7,126 nt of DNA, from NCBI GenBank assembly GCA_903871435.1, contig CAIQGU010000320.1:1-7126 (forward strand), given 5' to 3'. Position numbers and translations under genes: made by a program. The notes beneath the pieces were generated by a model that saw only the letters and a list, made by a program, of their open reading frames with translations, did no database searches and was not told where the DNA came from. Each line of letters begins with the position of its first letter. Position 1 is the stretch's first letter. Shown here piece by piece: positions 1-7,101 of this stretch. Origin of the DNA: an uncultured Burkholderiales bacterium. Its GTDB lineage: Bacteria > Pseudomonadota > Gammaproteobacteria > Burkholderiales > Burkholderiaceae_F.

Positions 1-1620
1 CGGGCTTTTCTCGACCTGCACCGCATGATCCTGGACGATTCGCTGTTGTGCGATGCGCCGCGCGACCTGGTGCGCACGCGCCTGATCAACGCCGAATGGG
101 CGCTCACCATACAGCTCGAAGAAGTCTGTCAGCAGTTCGAGTCCATCGACGATGAGTATTTCCGCAGCCGCTCGCAGGACGTCCGGCAGGTGGTCGAGCG
201 CGTGCTGCGCCGGCTGGCCGGTGGCCGACCCTCGCCGGTAGCGCCCGCCCGCAAGCTGGGCGAGGGCGAGCGCCTGATACTGGTGGCCCACGACCTGGCG
301 CCGGCCGATGTACTGCACTTTCGCGAGGACGAGGGCGGCAGCCTGGCAGGCTTCATCACCGAACTGGGCGGACCCACCTCGCACACCATGATCCTGGCGC
401 GCAGCCTGGGGCTGCCCGCGGTGGTCGGCGTGGCTGACGCCCGCGAGACCATCGAAGAAGGCGACCTGCTGGTAGTGGATTCGGACAGCGGGCGCGTCGT
501 GGTGCTGCCCGACGAAGCGGCGCTGGTGGACTACCGGCAACGCATCCTTCTGCAGGGACAGGCGCGCACCGAACTGCGCAAGCTGCGCGGCAAGCTGTCG
601 CGCACCAAGGACGGCATTCCCGTGGAGCTGCTGGCCAATATCGAAATGCCGGAGGACGTGCGCGATGCCCTCGATGCCGGCGCCGATGGTGTTGGCCTGT
701 TCCGCACGGAATTCCTCTTCATGAACCGCGACACGCTGCCCAGCGAGGACGAACAGTTCGAGTCCTATTCGCGCGTGGCGCGCGCGATGAAGGGCAAGCC
801 GGTGGTGATACGCACACTCGACATCGGCGCCGACAAGGTCCTCAACGCCACGGCGCGGCAGAGCCTGGGTCTGGCGGTGGACGGCGGCGACGGCCAGGCC
901 GTGGAGCCCAATCCGGCACTGGGGCTGCGCGCCATCCGCTACTGCCTGGCCTATCCGGACCTGTTTCTCACCCAACTGCGCGCAATACTGCGGGCTTCGG
1001 CCACCGGCACGGTTCGTATCCTGGTGCCGATGCTCGCGCACATGCACGAGATCGACCAGGCGCTGCAGTTCGTGGCCAAGGCCAAGGAACAGCTCAAGGA
1101 GCGCAAGCAGAAATTCGATGCGCGCATTCCCGTGGGTGGCATGATCGAGGTACCCGCGGCGGCCCTCAACCTGGGTCCCTTCGTCGAACGGCTCAAGTTC
1201 CTGTCGCTGGGAACCAACGACCTCATCCAGTACGCTCTTGCCATCGACCGCACCGACAGCGCCGTTGCCTACCTCTACGAGCCACTGCACCCAGCGGTCC
1301 TGCACCTGATCTCCCACACCATACGCACGGGCACGCGCGCGCGCCTGCCCGTTTCCGTATGCGGCGAAATGGCCGGCGACCTCGCCAGTGTCGAACTGCT
1401 GCTGGGCATGGGCCTGCGGCGCTATTCCATGAACCCGGCCCAGCTGCTCATCGTGAAGCAGCGGCTCTTCGAGCTCGACTCGAAGTCGGCGGCCCGCCTC
1501 GCGGGCCGCGTGGCGCGGCTGCACGACCCTGCGCTCATCCGCGCGGCGCTGGAACGTGCCACCCGCGGTGCCGAACGCAAGCGTACGGGGCAGGTCCGCG
1601 CAACTGCGCGCAAGGCGTGA
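1..1620 (+). CDS. ptsI: PTS Enzyme I (phosphoenolpyruvate-protein phosphotransferase), 5' end missing
   Basis: Enzyme I takes phosphate from phosphoenolpyruvate onto a histidine and passes it to HPr in the cytoplasm, starting a PTS relay. The frame is open from base 1, and the residues before the first ATG (position 25) read [11 protein letters not shown], which fits mid-domain Enzyme I, so the gene starts upstream. About 539 residues are present; by comparison with the roughly 575-residue E. coli protein, some 40-50 N-terminal residues are missing. The phosphorylated histidine lies in GGPTSHT (His codon 382-384). The PEP-binding barrel shows [10 protein letters not shown] (about 688-723), RTLDIGADK (ends 837), [10 protein letters not shown] (from 910), [10 protein letters not shown] (about 1135-1164), [11 protein letters not shown], and VCGEMAGD, whose Cys (1360-1362) is the usual acid/base residue. 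The loop between GADK and NPALG is about 13 residues longer than I recall for E. coli. The C-terminus is a basic tail. metX follows after 4 bases. No ptsH or EIIA is visible, so sugar versus nitrogen-type PTS cannot be decided. Confidence 0.95.
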   Translation, partial: RAFLDLHRMILDDSLLCDAPRDLVRTRLINAEWALTIQLEEVCQQFESIDDEYFRSRSQDVRQVVERVLRRLAGGRPSPVAPARKLGEGERLILVAHDLAPADVLHFREDEGGSLAGFITELGGPTSHTMILARSLGLPAVVGVADARETIEEGDLLVVDSDSGRVVVLPDEAALVDYRQRILLQGQARTELRKLRGKLSRTKDGIPVELLANIEMPEDVRDALDAGADGVGLFRTEFLFMNRDTLPSEDEQFESYSRVARAMKGKPVVIRTLDIGADKVLNATARQSLGLAVDGGDGQAVEPNPALGLRAIRYCLAYPDLFLTQLRAILRASATGTVRILVPMLAHMHEIDQALQFVAKAKEQLKERKQKFDARIPVGGMIEVPAAALNLGPFVERLKFLSLGTNDLIQYALAIDRTDSAVAYLYEPLHPAVLHLISHTIRTGTRARLPVSVCGEMAGDLASVELLLGMGLRRYSMNPAQLLIVKQRLFELDSKSAARLAGRVARLHDPALIRAALERATRGAERKRTGQVRATARKA

Positions 1621-1624
1621 GGCC

Positions 1625-2815
1625 GTGACCCGGGCGGCGGCAGCACCGGCAGGTTCGGTCGGGGTCGTGTCACCCACGGACCTGCATTTCGCGGACCCGC
1701 TGGCGCTGGCCAGCGGCGCGCAGCTGGCGGGTTACGACCTGCGCTACGAAACCTACGGCACGCTCAACGCCGACCGCAGTAACGCCGTGCTCATCTGCCA
1801 CGCGCTCAACGCGTCGCACCATGTTGCCGGCACCTATGCCGATCAGCCACGCAGCGCCGGCTGGTGGGACAACATGGTAGGACCGGGCAAACCCATAGAC
1901 ACGCGGCGTTTCTTCGTCATCGGGGTGAACAACCTGGGCTCGTGTTTTGGCTCGACCGGACCCAAGTCGATCGATCCGGCCACGGGGCGCCCGTATGGCG
2001 CGTCGTTCCCGGTGATCACGGTGGAAGACTGGGTCACTGCGCAGGCGCGCCTTTGCGACACCCTGGGCATCGTGCGCCTGGCCGCCGTGGTGGGCGGTTC
2101 GCTGGGCGGCATGCAGGCGCTCTCGTGGGCCATCCAGTATCCGGAGCGCATCGGCCATTGCGTGGCCATCGCCACCACGCCCCGGCTCAGCGCCCAGAAT
2201 ATCGCCTTCAACGACGTCGCCCGCACCGCCATCCAGAGCGATCCGGACTTTCACGGCGGCGACTACTACGCCCACGGCGTGGTCCCCCGGCGCGGCCTGA
2301 GCGTGGCGCGCATGATCGGCCACATCACGTATCTGTCGGGCGACGACATGACCGAGCGCTTCGGGCGCAGCCTGCGCACCGAGGACTATGCCTTCGGTTA
2401 CGGCGCCGAGTTCGAGGTGGAGTCCTATCTACGCTACCAGGGCGACAAGTTCTCGGAATACTTCGACGCCAACACCTACCTGCTGATCACCCGAGCGCTC
2501 GACTACTTCGATCCGGCGCGCGGCTACGACGGCGACCTCGTGCGTGCGTTGCAACCGGCAGCGGCGCGTTTCCTGCTGGTGTCATTTGCCACCGACTGGC
2601 GCTTCGCGCCGGCGCGCACGCGCGAGATCGTTGCCGCGCTCATCGCCAACGGCCGCGAAGTGAGCTACGCGGAGATCGACGCGCCGCACGGCCACGATGC
2701 CTTCCTGCTCGACGACGCGCGTTACCACAAGCTGGTGGCGGCGTACTTCGACGGCATCTTCCAGGGCCTGCCGGGCCGCGCCACGCCGGCCGGCAGCGGC
2801 GGGGGGGCGCGATGA
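1625..2815 (+). CDS. metX: Homoserine O-acyltransferase MetX (acetyl- or succinyltransferase)
   Basis: MetX acylates homoserine in the first committed step of methionine synthesis, giving the substrate for direct sulfhydrylation or transsulfuration. It is a cytoplasmic alpha/beta hydrolase-fold enzyme. From the chosen GTG it has 396 residues, near the usual 370-400. The nucleophile elbow [10 protein letters not shown] gives Ser159, SFATDWRF gives Asp324, and [10 protein letters not shown] gives His357, so the triad is complete. Other family blocks are [34 protein letters not shown] and ESYLRYQG. I chose GTG 1625 because it lies just after the ptsI stop and keeps SVGVVSP, which matches the SVGLVTP block of Pseudomonas MetX. 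A GTG at 1667 would cut that block, and a GTG at 1556 would overlap ptsI by 65 bases. The ribosome site at 1625 is weak (GAGG, 2 bases away), so coupling to ptsI is likely. The acyl donor is not settled by what I can see; several proteobacterial MetX enzymes use succinyl-CoA. A glycine-rich tail ends in a G7 tract at the metW junction. Confidence 0.95.
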   Translation: MTRAAAAPAGSVGVVSPTDLHFADPLALASGAQLAGYDLRYETYGTLNADRSNAVLICHALNASHHVAGTYADQPRSAGWWDNMVGPGKPIDTRRFFVIGVNNLGSCFGSTGPKSIDPATGRPYGASFPVITVEDWVTAQARLCDTLGIVRLAAVVGGSLGGMQALSWAIQYPERIGHCVAIATTPRLSAQNIAFNDVARTAIQSDPDFHGGDYYAHGVVPRRGLSVARMIGHITYLSGDDMTERFGRSLRTEDYAFGYGAEFEVESYLRYQGDKFSEYFDANTYLLITRALDYFDPARGYDGDLVRALQPAAARFLLVSFATDWRFAPARTREIVAALIANGREVSYAEIDAPHGHDAFLLDDARYHKLVAAYFDGIFQGLPGRATPAGSGGGAR

Positions 2816-3396
2816 AACTGCGCCAGGACCTCGTTCAGATCGCCAACTGGATCGCCAGCGATGTGCGCATCCTCGACCTGGGTTGCGGCGACGGCACGCT
2901 GCTGGCCTACCTGCGCGATTCGCAGCGCTGCACCGGCTACGGCATCGAGATCGACGACGCGTCCGTGCTGGCCTGCGTGCGCGCCGACGTGAACGTGGTG
3001 CAGGCGGACCTCGAATCCGGCCTGCGCATGTTCGCCGACGGCATGTTCGACACGGTTGTGCTGTCCCAGACCCTGCAGGCCATGCATAACGTCGAAGCCG
3101 TGCTGCATGAGATGGTGCGCGTGGGCCGCCACGGCATCGTCAGCTTCCCCAATTTCGGCCACTGGAGCCATGCGGTGTCATTGCTGGGCGGGCGCATGCC
3201 GGTGACGCCCGACATTCCCTACCAGTGGTACGACACGCCCAATATCCACCTGTGCACGCCCAAGGATTTTGAGCTGCTGGCGGCACGCCTGGGCCTGCGC
3301 ATCACGGACCGCGCGCTGCTGGCCAAGGGCCAACCGGCAACCTGGCTCGAGAATCTGCGGGCCACGGTGGCCGTCTACCGCTTCGAGAAGCGCTGA
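2812..3396 (+). CDS. metW: Methionine biosynthesis protein MetW (SAM methyltransferase-like)
   Basis: MetW is a small class I methyltransferase-fold protein encoded beside metX in many proteobacteria. It is linked to methionine synthesis, probably as a MetX partner, though its exact reaction is not firmly established. The product has 194 residues, the normal size. The nucleotide-binding motif [12 protein letters not shown] is at residues 20-31, an acidic strand end GIEID at 44-48, VQADLESGL at 63-71 and [13 protein letters not shown] at 79-91. These are followed by the MetW-typical stretches SFPNFGHW and [11 protein letters not shown]. The start is the ATG of an ATGA overlap with the metX stop, preceded by a G-rich tract that can act as ribosome site, so translation is probably coupled to metX. 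The 3' end overlaps the convergent permease gene by 22 bases. A reading frame open from position 1864 extends upstream through metX, but that part is a metX shadow. Confidence 0.95.
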   Translation: MKLRQDLVQIANWIASDVRILDLGCGDGTLLAYLRDSQRCTGYGIEIDDASVLACVRADVNVVQADLESGLRMFADGMFDTVVLSQTLQAMHNVEAVLHEMVRVGRHGIVSFPNFGHWSHAVSLLGGRMPVTPDIPYQWYDTPNIHLCTPKDFELLAARLGLRITDRALLAKGQPATWLENLRATVAVYRFEKR

Positions 3397-4769
3397 TCCG
3401 GAACGAACCGGCCCACGGCCCACATGAGTGTCAGCGGCAGGATGCCCGTGAGCGCGCAGCCGCAGAAGAACGCCGCATACCCGAACGACTCCACGGCAAC
3501 GCCGGAGAAGCCGGCGACGATCTTGGGCAGCAGCAGCGCCGACGACGACAGGAACGCGTACTGGGTGGCGGAGTAATTGCGGTTGGTGAGCCCCGAAAGA
3601 TAGGCGATGAACACGGTGCCGGCGATACCTTCGGCGAAGTTGTCGGTGGAGACGGCAACGATCAGCAGGGTGATGTCCGGCCCGCGTGTGGCCAGCAGCG
3701 CATAGAGCAGGATGGACGCCGAGGAAACCAGCGCGGCGCCCCACATCACGGGCCGGATGCCGACGCGCAGCGTGAGTACGCCGCCCACAAAGCCCCCCAC
3801 CAGTGACAGCACCACGCCGTAGATCTTCGACACTGCCGCCACCTGGTCCTTGGTGAAGCCGATGTCGTGATAAAACGGATTGGCCATCACGCCCATGAGC
3901 AGGTTGGCGAGCCGGTAGCTGGAAATGAGCCCGAAGACCAGCAAGGCATACCAGCCCCAGCGGTGCAGCAGGTCCTGAAACGGCGCCAGCAGCGCGGCAA
4001 CGCGTTGCGCAAGCGTCAATTCCCGCGCCGGTGCGGAGGGTGGCAACTCGGCCGCCCTGCCCTCCGGTGCCCAGGCGGCCACCAGCACGCTGGCAATCAT
4101 CGAGGCGGCCATAACGGCGTAGGCCGTCGTCCACGCCTGCGGGTGGTAATCGACCGCACCCTGCGCCGCGCGCGCCGCCAGCCACAGTGCCCCGGCACCG
4201 CCCCAGATCATGCCCAGCCGGTACCCCGAGTGATACATGGCGGCCAGCGCTGCCTGCTGCTCGGTGCGCGCCACTTCAATGCGATACGCATCCAGCGCCA
4301 CATCCTGCGTGGCGCCCGCAAACGCGGTGAGCAGCGCGCAGGCGATCATCAGCGTGAGCTGCTGGCGCGGGTCCACCAACGCCATGAGCAGCAAGCCGGC
4401 GGCGATGCCGCATTGGGCCAGCAGCAGCCAGGCAAGCCGGTGGCCAAAGCGCCGCGTCAGCAGCGGCAATGCAATGCGGTCCACCAGCGGCGCCCACACC
4501 CACTTGAACGGGTAGAGCAGCACGACCCAGCTGATGAACCCGATGGCGGCCAGCCCAACGCCCGCCTCGCGCAGGCGAAACGGCAGTGTGCCGTAGATCA
4601 GAATGAAGGGCATGCCGGCGCCAAAACCCAGCACCAGCATGCGCAGCGCCGCGGGTTCCAGGTAGACGCGCCACACGGAGGCACGGGCCGGTGGCGCAGG
4701 GCCAGTTGCCGTAGCCGATATGGCAAGGTGAGCCGGCGTGTCGCGCGGTGCTTCCGGCGGCGCTGTCAC
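3375..4769 (-). CDS. ampG: AmpG-family MFS permease, probable muropeptide importer
   Basis: AmpG proteins bring anhydro-muropeptides from the periplasm across the inner membrane for cell-wall recycling, and can influence beta-lactamase induction. The 464-residue product is strongly hydrophobic with about a dozen membrane segments by eye. Family marks are GFGAGMPF (48-55), FKWVWAPLVDR (88-98), the signature ATQDVALDAY (153-162), SGYRLGM (181-187), TDNFAEGIAGT (375-385) and NRNYSATQYA (396-405). The start is GTG 4769, which overlaps the xth stop as GTGA, suggesting translational coupling. This gives about 33 residues of Ala/Pro/Thr-rich N-terminal extension before the first conserved block, so an internal start is possible, but I see no obviously better one. 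The stop TAG lies inside the metW coding end. The family is clear; the substrate is inferred, because AmpG paralogues can differ and no ampD or ampC is in view. Confidence 0.88.
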   Translation of the reverse strand: MTAPPEAPRDTPAHLAISATATGPAPPARASVWRVYLEPAALRMLVLGFGAGMPFILIYGTLPFRLREAGVGLAAIGFISWVVLLYPFKWVWAPLVDRIALPLLTRRFGHRLAWLLLAQCGIAAGLLLMALVDPRQQLTLMIACALLTAFAGATQDVALDAYRIEVARTEQQAALAAMYHSGYRLGMIWGGAGALWLAARAAQGAVDYHPQAWTTAYAVMAASMIASVLVAAWAPEGRAAELPPSAPARELTLAQRVAALLAPFQDLLHRWGWYALLVFGLISSYRLANLLMGVMANPFYHDIGFTKDQVAAVSKIYGVVLSLVGGFVGGVLTLRVGIRPVMWGAALVSSASILLYALLATRGPDITLLIVAVSTDNFAEGIAGTVFIAYLSGLTNRNYSATQYAFLSSSALLLPKIVAGFSGVAVESFGYAAFFCGCALTGILPLTLMWAVGRFVPDQRFSKR

Positions 4770-5542
4770 AGCCGCCCGGTGTAATCAACGATCAGGGGGG
4801 CATGGTCGCTGAACCGCTGGCCGGTGTAGATCTCGGTTCGCTTGGCCTTGGCCGCAATGCCCGGAGTGGCAATTTGATAGTCGATGCGCCACCCCACGTT
4901 GTTGTCGCGGGCGCGGCCCCGGTTGCTCCACCAGGTGTATTGATCGGGGCGTTGGTCGAGCTGCCGGAAGACATCCACCCAGCCATGGTCGCCAAACAGA
5001 TCATCCAGCCAGGCCCGCTCTTCGGGCAGGAAACCCGAATTCTTGCGGTTGCCGCGCCAGTTCTTCAGGTCGATCTCCTTGTGGGCGATATTGACGTCGC
5101 CGCAGAGAATCACTTCCCGGCCAGCAGCGACCAGGCGCTTCATGTGGGGCAGGAACGCCTTGAGAAAGCGAAACTTGGCCTCTTGGCGTTCCGGCGAGCT
5201 GGATCCGGACGGGAAATACACGCTGATAACGGTGAGATTGCCGTATTCGGCCTCCAGATAACGGCCTTCGGCGTCAAATTCCCGGTTGCCAAAGCCCGCG
5301 CGCACGCTGCGGGGCGGCTTTTTTGCATACACCGCGGTTCCGCTATAGCCTTTGGTCTGTGCGCAATGAAAATGGGCGTGCCAGCCAGTGGGGCGCAACA
5401 GGGGTTCGGGCAGGTCCGCCTCGTGGGCCTTCACCTCCTGCAGGCAGACCAGGTCCGGGGCGGCCGCGTCCAGCCAGTCCATGAAACCCTTGCTGGCGGC
5501 CGAACGCAGGCCGTTAACGTTACAAGTGACGATGCGAAACAT
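4766..5542 (-). CDS. xth: Exodeoxyribonuclease III (AP endonuclease)
   Basis: This enzyme cleaves DNA 5' to abasic sites and removes 3' blocking groups, acting in base excision repair as a Mg2+-dependent phosphodiesterase. The 258 residues match the ExoIII/APE family over the full length. Visible active-site residues are Asn8 (TCNVNGLR), metal-binding Glu36 (LQEVK), Tyr109 (YFPSG), Asp149 and Asn151 (GDVNIAH), Asp221 (WRIDYQ), and Asp246-His247 (SDHAPL). Other typical blocks are KGYSGTAVY (64-72) and NWRGNRKNSGFLPEER (161-176). The ATG at 5542 begins MFRIVTCNVNG, the expected N-terminus, and a GGAA ribosome site lies 5 bases before it. The gene is divergent from pyrE across 133 bases and is followed by the permease with a 4-base overlap, so the two are probably co-transcribed. 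By sequence it could carry the symbol xthA or exoA. Confidence 0.96.
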   Translation of the reverse strand: MFRIVTCNVNGLRSAASKGFMDWLDAAAPDLVCLQEVKAHEADLPEPLLRPTGWHAHFHCAQTKGYSGTAVYAKKPPRSVRAGFGNREFDAEGRYLEAEYGNLTVISVYFPSGSSSPERQEAKFRFLKAFLPHMKRLVAAGREVILCGDVNIAHKEIDLKNWRGNRKNSGFLPEERAWLDDLFGDHGWVDVFRQLDQRPDQYTWWSNRGRARDNNVGWRIDYQIATPGIAAKAKRTEIYTGQRFSDHAPLIVDYTGRL

Positions 5543-5547
5543 GGCGA

Positions 5548-5551
5548 TTCC
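5548..5551 (-). promoter_or_regulatory. Ribosome binding site of xth
   Basis: On the minus strand GGAA sits 5 bases upstream of the xth ATG. It supports the start at 5542, which also gives the expected family N-terminus. Confidence 0.45.
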
Positions 5552-5595
5552 AGCAATTCCCCGGCAATGCCAGTGCGGTACGCTTCCGGCTCGGG

Positions 5596-5608
5596 CGGCA
5601 CTGTGCCG
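5596..5608. repeat. GC-rich 13-base palindrome in the xth/pyrE divergent region
   Basis: CGGCACTGTGCCG is a perfect inverted repeat of two 6-base arms around one base. As RNA it can fold as CGGCA-CTG-TGCCG, followed on the plus strand by TATTTTTT. It could be a transcription-factor operator near the pyrE promoter, or a very short terminator/attenuator hairpin. A 5-base stem is weak for a terminator. The role is an inference; only the symmetry is seen. Confidence 0.4.
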
Positions 5609-5622
5609 TATTTTTTAAAATA
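5609..5622 (+). promoter_or_regulatory. AT-rich element with candidate -10 of pyrE
   Basis: TATTTTTTAAAATA is the only strongly AT-rich stretch in the intergenic region and is itself an inverted repeat (TATTTT/AAAATA). On the plus strand TAAAAT (5616-5621) matches the sigma-70 -10 consensus at 5 of 6 bases, which would place a transcript start near 5628 and give a leader of about 48 bases before pyrE. No good -35 is seen 16-18 bases upstream (GGGCGG there), so an activator or another sigma factor would be needed. On the minus strand TATTTT could likewise serve xth. This is a weak prediction. Confidence 0.3.
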
Positions 5623-5675
5623 GCGCGGCCGCAACAAGGTGTCTCGGCAGCGTAAACAAGAGCCTCAATGACTGC

Positions 5676-6365
5676 ATGGCCCGGAATCTGAACCCGCAAG
5701 CCGAGAAATTCGTCGAATTCGCCGTTGAATCCGGCGTGCTGACCTTTGGCGATTTCACCACGAAAAGCGGCCGCAAGACCCCCTATTTCTTCAATGCCGG
5801 CCATTTCGATCACGGCGCCGCCTTGCGCCGCCTCGCCGGATTCTATGCGCAGGCCATCGCCGCCAGCGTCCAGGCCGGCACGCTTGCCTTTGACATGCTG
5901 TTTGGGCCGGCCTACAAGGGCATAGCCCTGGCGGCGGCAACCGCCATGGCGCTCTCGGAATTGGGCCACGATGTGCCGTTTTCCTACAACCGCAAGGAAG
6001 CCAAGGACCACGGCGAAGGCGGCACCCTGGTGGGTGCGCCCCTGGCGGGCCGGGTGCTCATCATTGACGATGTCATCACCGACGGCGCTGCCAAGCGCGA
6101 ATCCGTGGCGCTCATCCGCGCCAGCGGCGCGGAACCGGCCGGCGTGGTGATCATGCTGGACCGGCGCGAACGCACCGGCACCGACAGCGATCTCTCGTCC
6201 GAATCCGCCGTGCAGGCTTTCGAGCGCACGACGGGCACGCCCGTCATCGCCATTGCCGATGTCGACGATCTGCTGGGCTTCCTGCAATCGGGCAGTCCGC
6301 GTGCAGCCGCGCTGCGTCACCAGATTCCAGCCGTGGAAAGTTACCGTAAACGCTATGGCGCCTGA
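5676..6365 (+). CDS. pyrE: Orotate phosphoribosyltransferase
   Basis: PyrE joins orotate to PRPP to form orotidine 5'-phosphate, the fifth step of de novo pyrimidine synthesis, as a cytoplasmic dimer. The 229 residues agree with the proteobacterial length (about 213-230). Visible parts are GRKTPYFFNAG (32-42), FGPAYKGIALA (76-86), the flexible catalytic loop with RKEAKDHGEGG (106-116), and the PRPP-binding motif VLIIDDVITDGAA (127-139), where Asp136 replaces the more usual Ala or Thr. The protein ends YRKRYGA, also typical. ATG 5676 is the only start codon in this frame after the stop at 5616. A recognisable ribosome site is poorly placed for it: AAGAG at 5658-5662 is 13 bases away and fits an out-of-frame ATG at 5668 better. 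The next gene overlaps the 3' end by 11 bases, suggesting a two-gene unit. Confidence 0.96.
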   Translation: MARNLNPQAEKFVEFAVESGVLTFGDFTTKSGRKTPYFFNAGHFDHGAALRRLAGFYAQAIAASVQAGTLAFDMLFGPAYKGIALAAATAMALSELGHDVPFSYNRKEAKDHGEGGTLVGAPLAGRVLIIDDVITDGAAKRESVALIRASGAEPAGVVIMLDRRERTGTDSDLSSESAVQAFERTTGTPVIAIADVDDLLGFLQSGSPRAAALRHQIPAVESYRKRYGA

Positions 6366-7065
6366 CACCTTGCCCACCTCCCGCTCCCGCCGGAGCCATA
6401 CGCTGCGTTGCGCGCTGCCCGTGGCGGTGTTCCTGACCCTGGTGCTCGCGCCCAGGGTGCAGGCCCAGCAGTTCCTCTACGTTTGCACCTCGCATGGCCA
6501 CACCATCAGCGGCGGCCTGCCGCCACCCGAGTGCAAAGGCGAGGATATCCGCGAGCTCAATCCCGACGGCACCTTGCACCATCTCATTCCGGCGCCGCTC
6601 ACCCAGGAGCAACGCCGCAAGCGCGACCAGGATGAGGAAGAGCGCCGCCGCCAGGAAGAGCAGGACAGGGCGCAGTCGCGCAAGGACCGCGCGCTGCTGG
6701 AGACCTATGGCAGCGTGAGCGAGATCGAAGCCGCGCGATCGCGCGCCCTGGCCAACCAGCAGGTGCTGGTCGACCGCGCCGACCAGCGCATCGAGCAGTA
6801 CCAGAAAGAGCGCAAGCGCCTGGACGACGAGGCCGAGTTTTACGCCAAGCGCGAGATGCCCGCCAAGCTCAAGTCAGCTTTCGACGCGAACCGCGTGCTG
6901 ATCGACCAGCAGCAGCACGTGAAGGAAAAGGTCCAGCAGGAAATGCGTGACGTCGACGCGCGCTTTGCCAACGAGATCAAGCGCTACAAGGAACTCGAGG
7001 ACATGGCGGTCCAGGCTGCCGCCGCGCGCGAGCGCGAGAGCGGCGGGGTTCCGGACAATAACTGA
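6355..7065 (+). CDS. Exported coiled-coil protein, DUF4124-like, unknown function
   Basis: The function is not known. From ATG 6355 the product has 236 residues. A signal peptide is clear: basic RSRRSHTLR (10-18), hydrophobic core to about residue 33, and a VQA site that suggests cleavage after residue 37. The mature protein starts QQFLYVC and holds a short N-terminal domain with Cys44 and Cys60 and the pattern LPPPEC...LNPDGT (about 55-73). From memory this resembles the DUF4124-like exported proteins of betaproteobacteria. Residues 83 to about 225 are highly charged (runs of E, R, K, Q) and read as long helix or coiled coil, with KDRALLETYG at 110-119. There is no lipobox, so it is probably periplasmic and soluble. 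The frame continues upstream into pyrE, but 6355 is the start that gives a normal signal peptide. It overlaps the pyrE stop by 11 bases, implying coupled expression. Base composition is like its neighbours. Confidence 0.82.
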   Translation: MAPDTLPTSRSRRSHTLRCALPVAVFLTLVLAPRVQAQQFLYVCTSHGHTISGGLPPPECKGEDIRELNPDGTLHHLIPAPLTQEQRRKRDQDEEERRRQEEQDRAQSRKDRALLETYGSVSEIEAARSRALANQQVLVDRADQRIEQYQKERKRLDDEAEFYAKREMPAKLKSAFDANRVLIDQQQHVKEKVQQEMRDVDARFANEIKRYKELEDMAVQAAAARERESGGVPDNN

Positions 7066-7101
7066 GGGGGTTCGGCTGACGAGCGATGTCGTGGCCGCGC
7101 T

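Noticed and set aside
1556..1624. An earlier GTG start for metX at 1556
   Set aside because: It would overlap ptsI by 65 bases and add an Arg-rich leader not expected in MetX. GTG 1625 keeps the conserved SVGVVSP block and sits right after ptsI.
3376..3397. An intrinsic terminator at the metW/permease convergence
   Set aside because: The palindrome there has a short stem and no T tract on either strand, and it lies within both coding regions.
3178..4185. A 335-codon minus-strand open frame within the permease gene
   Set aside because: It is a shadow of the real permease frame: its product is a low-complexity Gly/Arg/Ala mix without family motifs, while the other frame shows clear AmpG signatures.
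4748..5623. A 291-codon plus-strand open frame opposite xth
   Set aside because: xth on the minus strand has every catalytic residue. The plus-strand product shows no recognisable domain and is a GC-rich antisense artefact.
6253..6354. An earlier start for the exported protein inside pyrE
   Set aside because: The added residues are a pyrE shadow and would bury the signal peptide. ATG 6355 places the signal peptide at the N-terminus.
5520..6377. A 285-codon minus-strand open frame opposite pyrE and across the divergent intergenic region
   Set aside because: It is antisense to a clear pyrE and overlaps the start of xth. Its composition is typical of a shadow frame.
6643..6669. A tandem-repeat-like GAGGAAGAGC...CAGGAAGAGC stretch
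   Set aside because: It is only two imperfect copies and is explained by the Glu/Arg/Gln-rich coiled-coil coding sequence.
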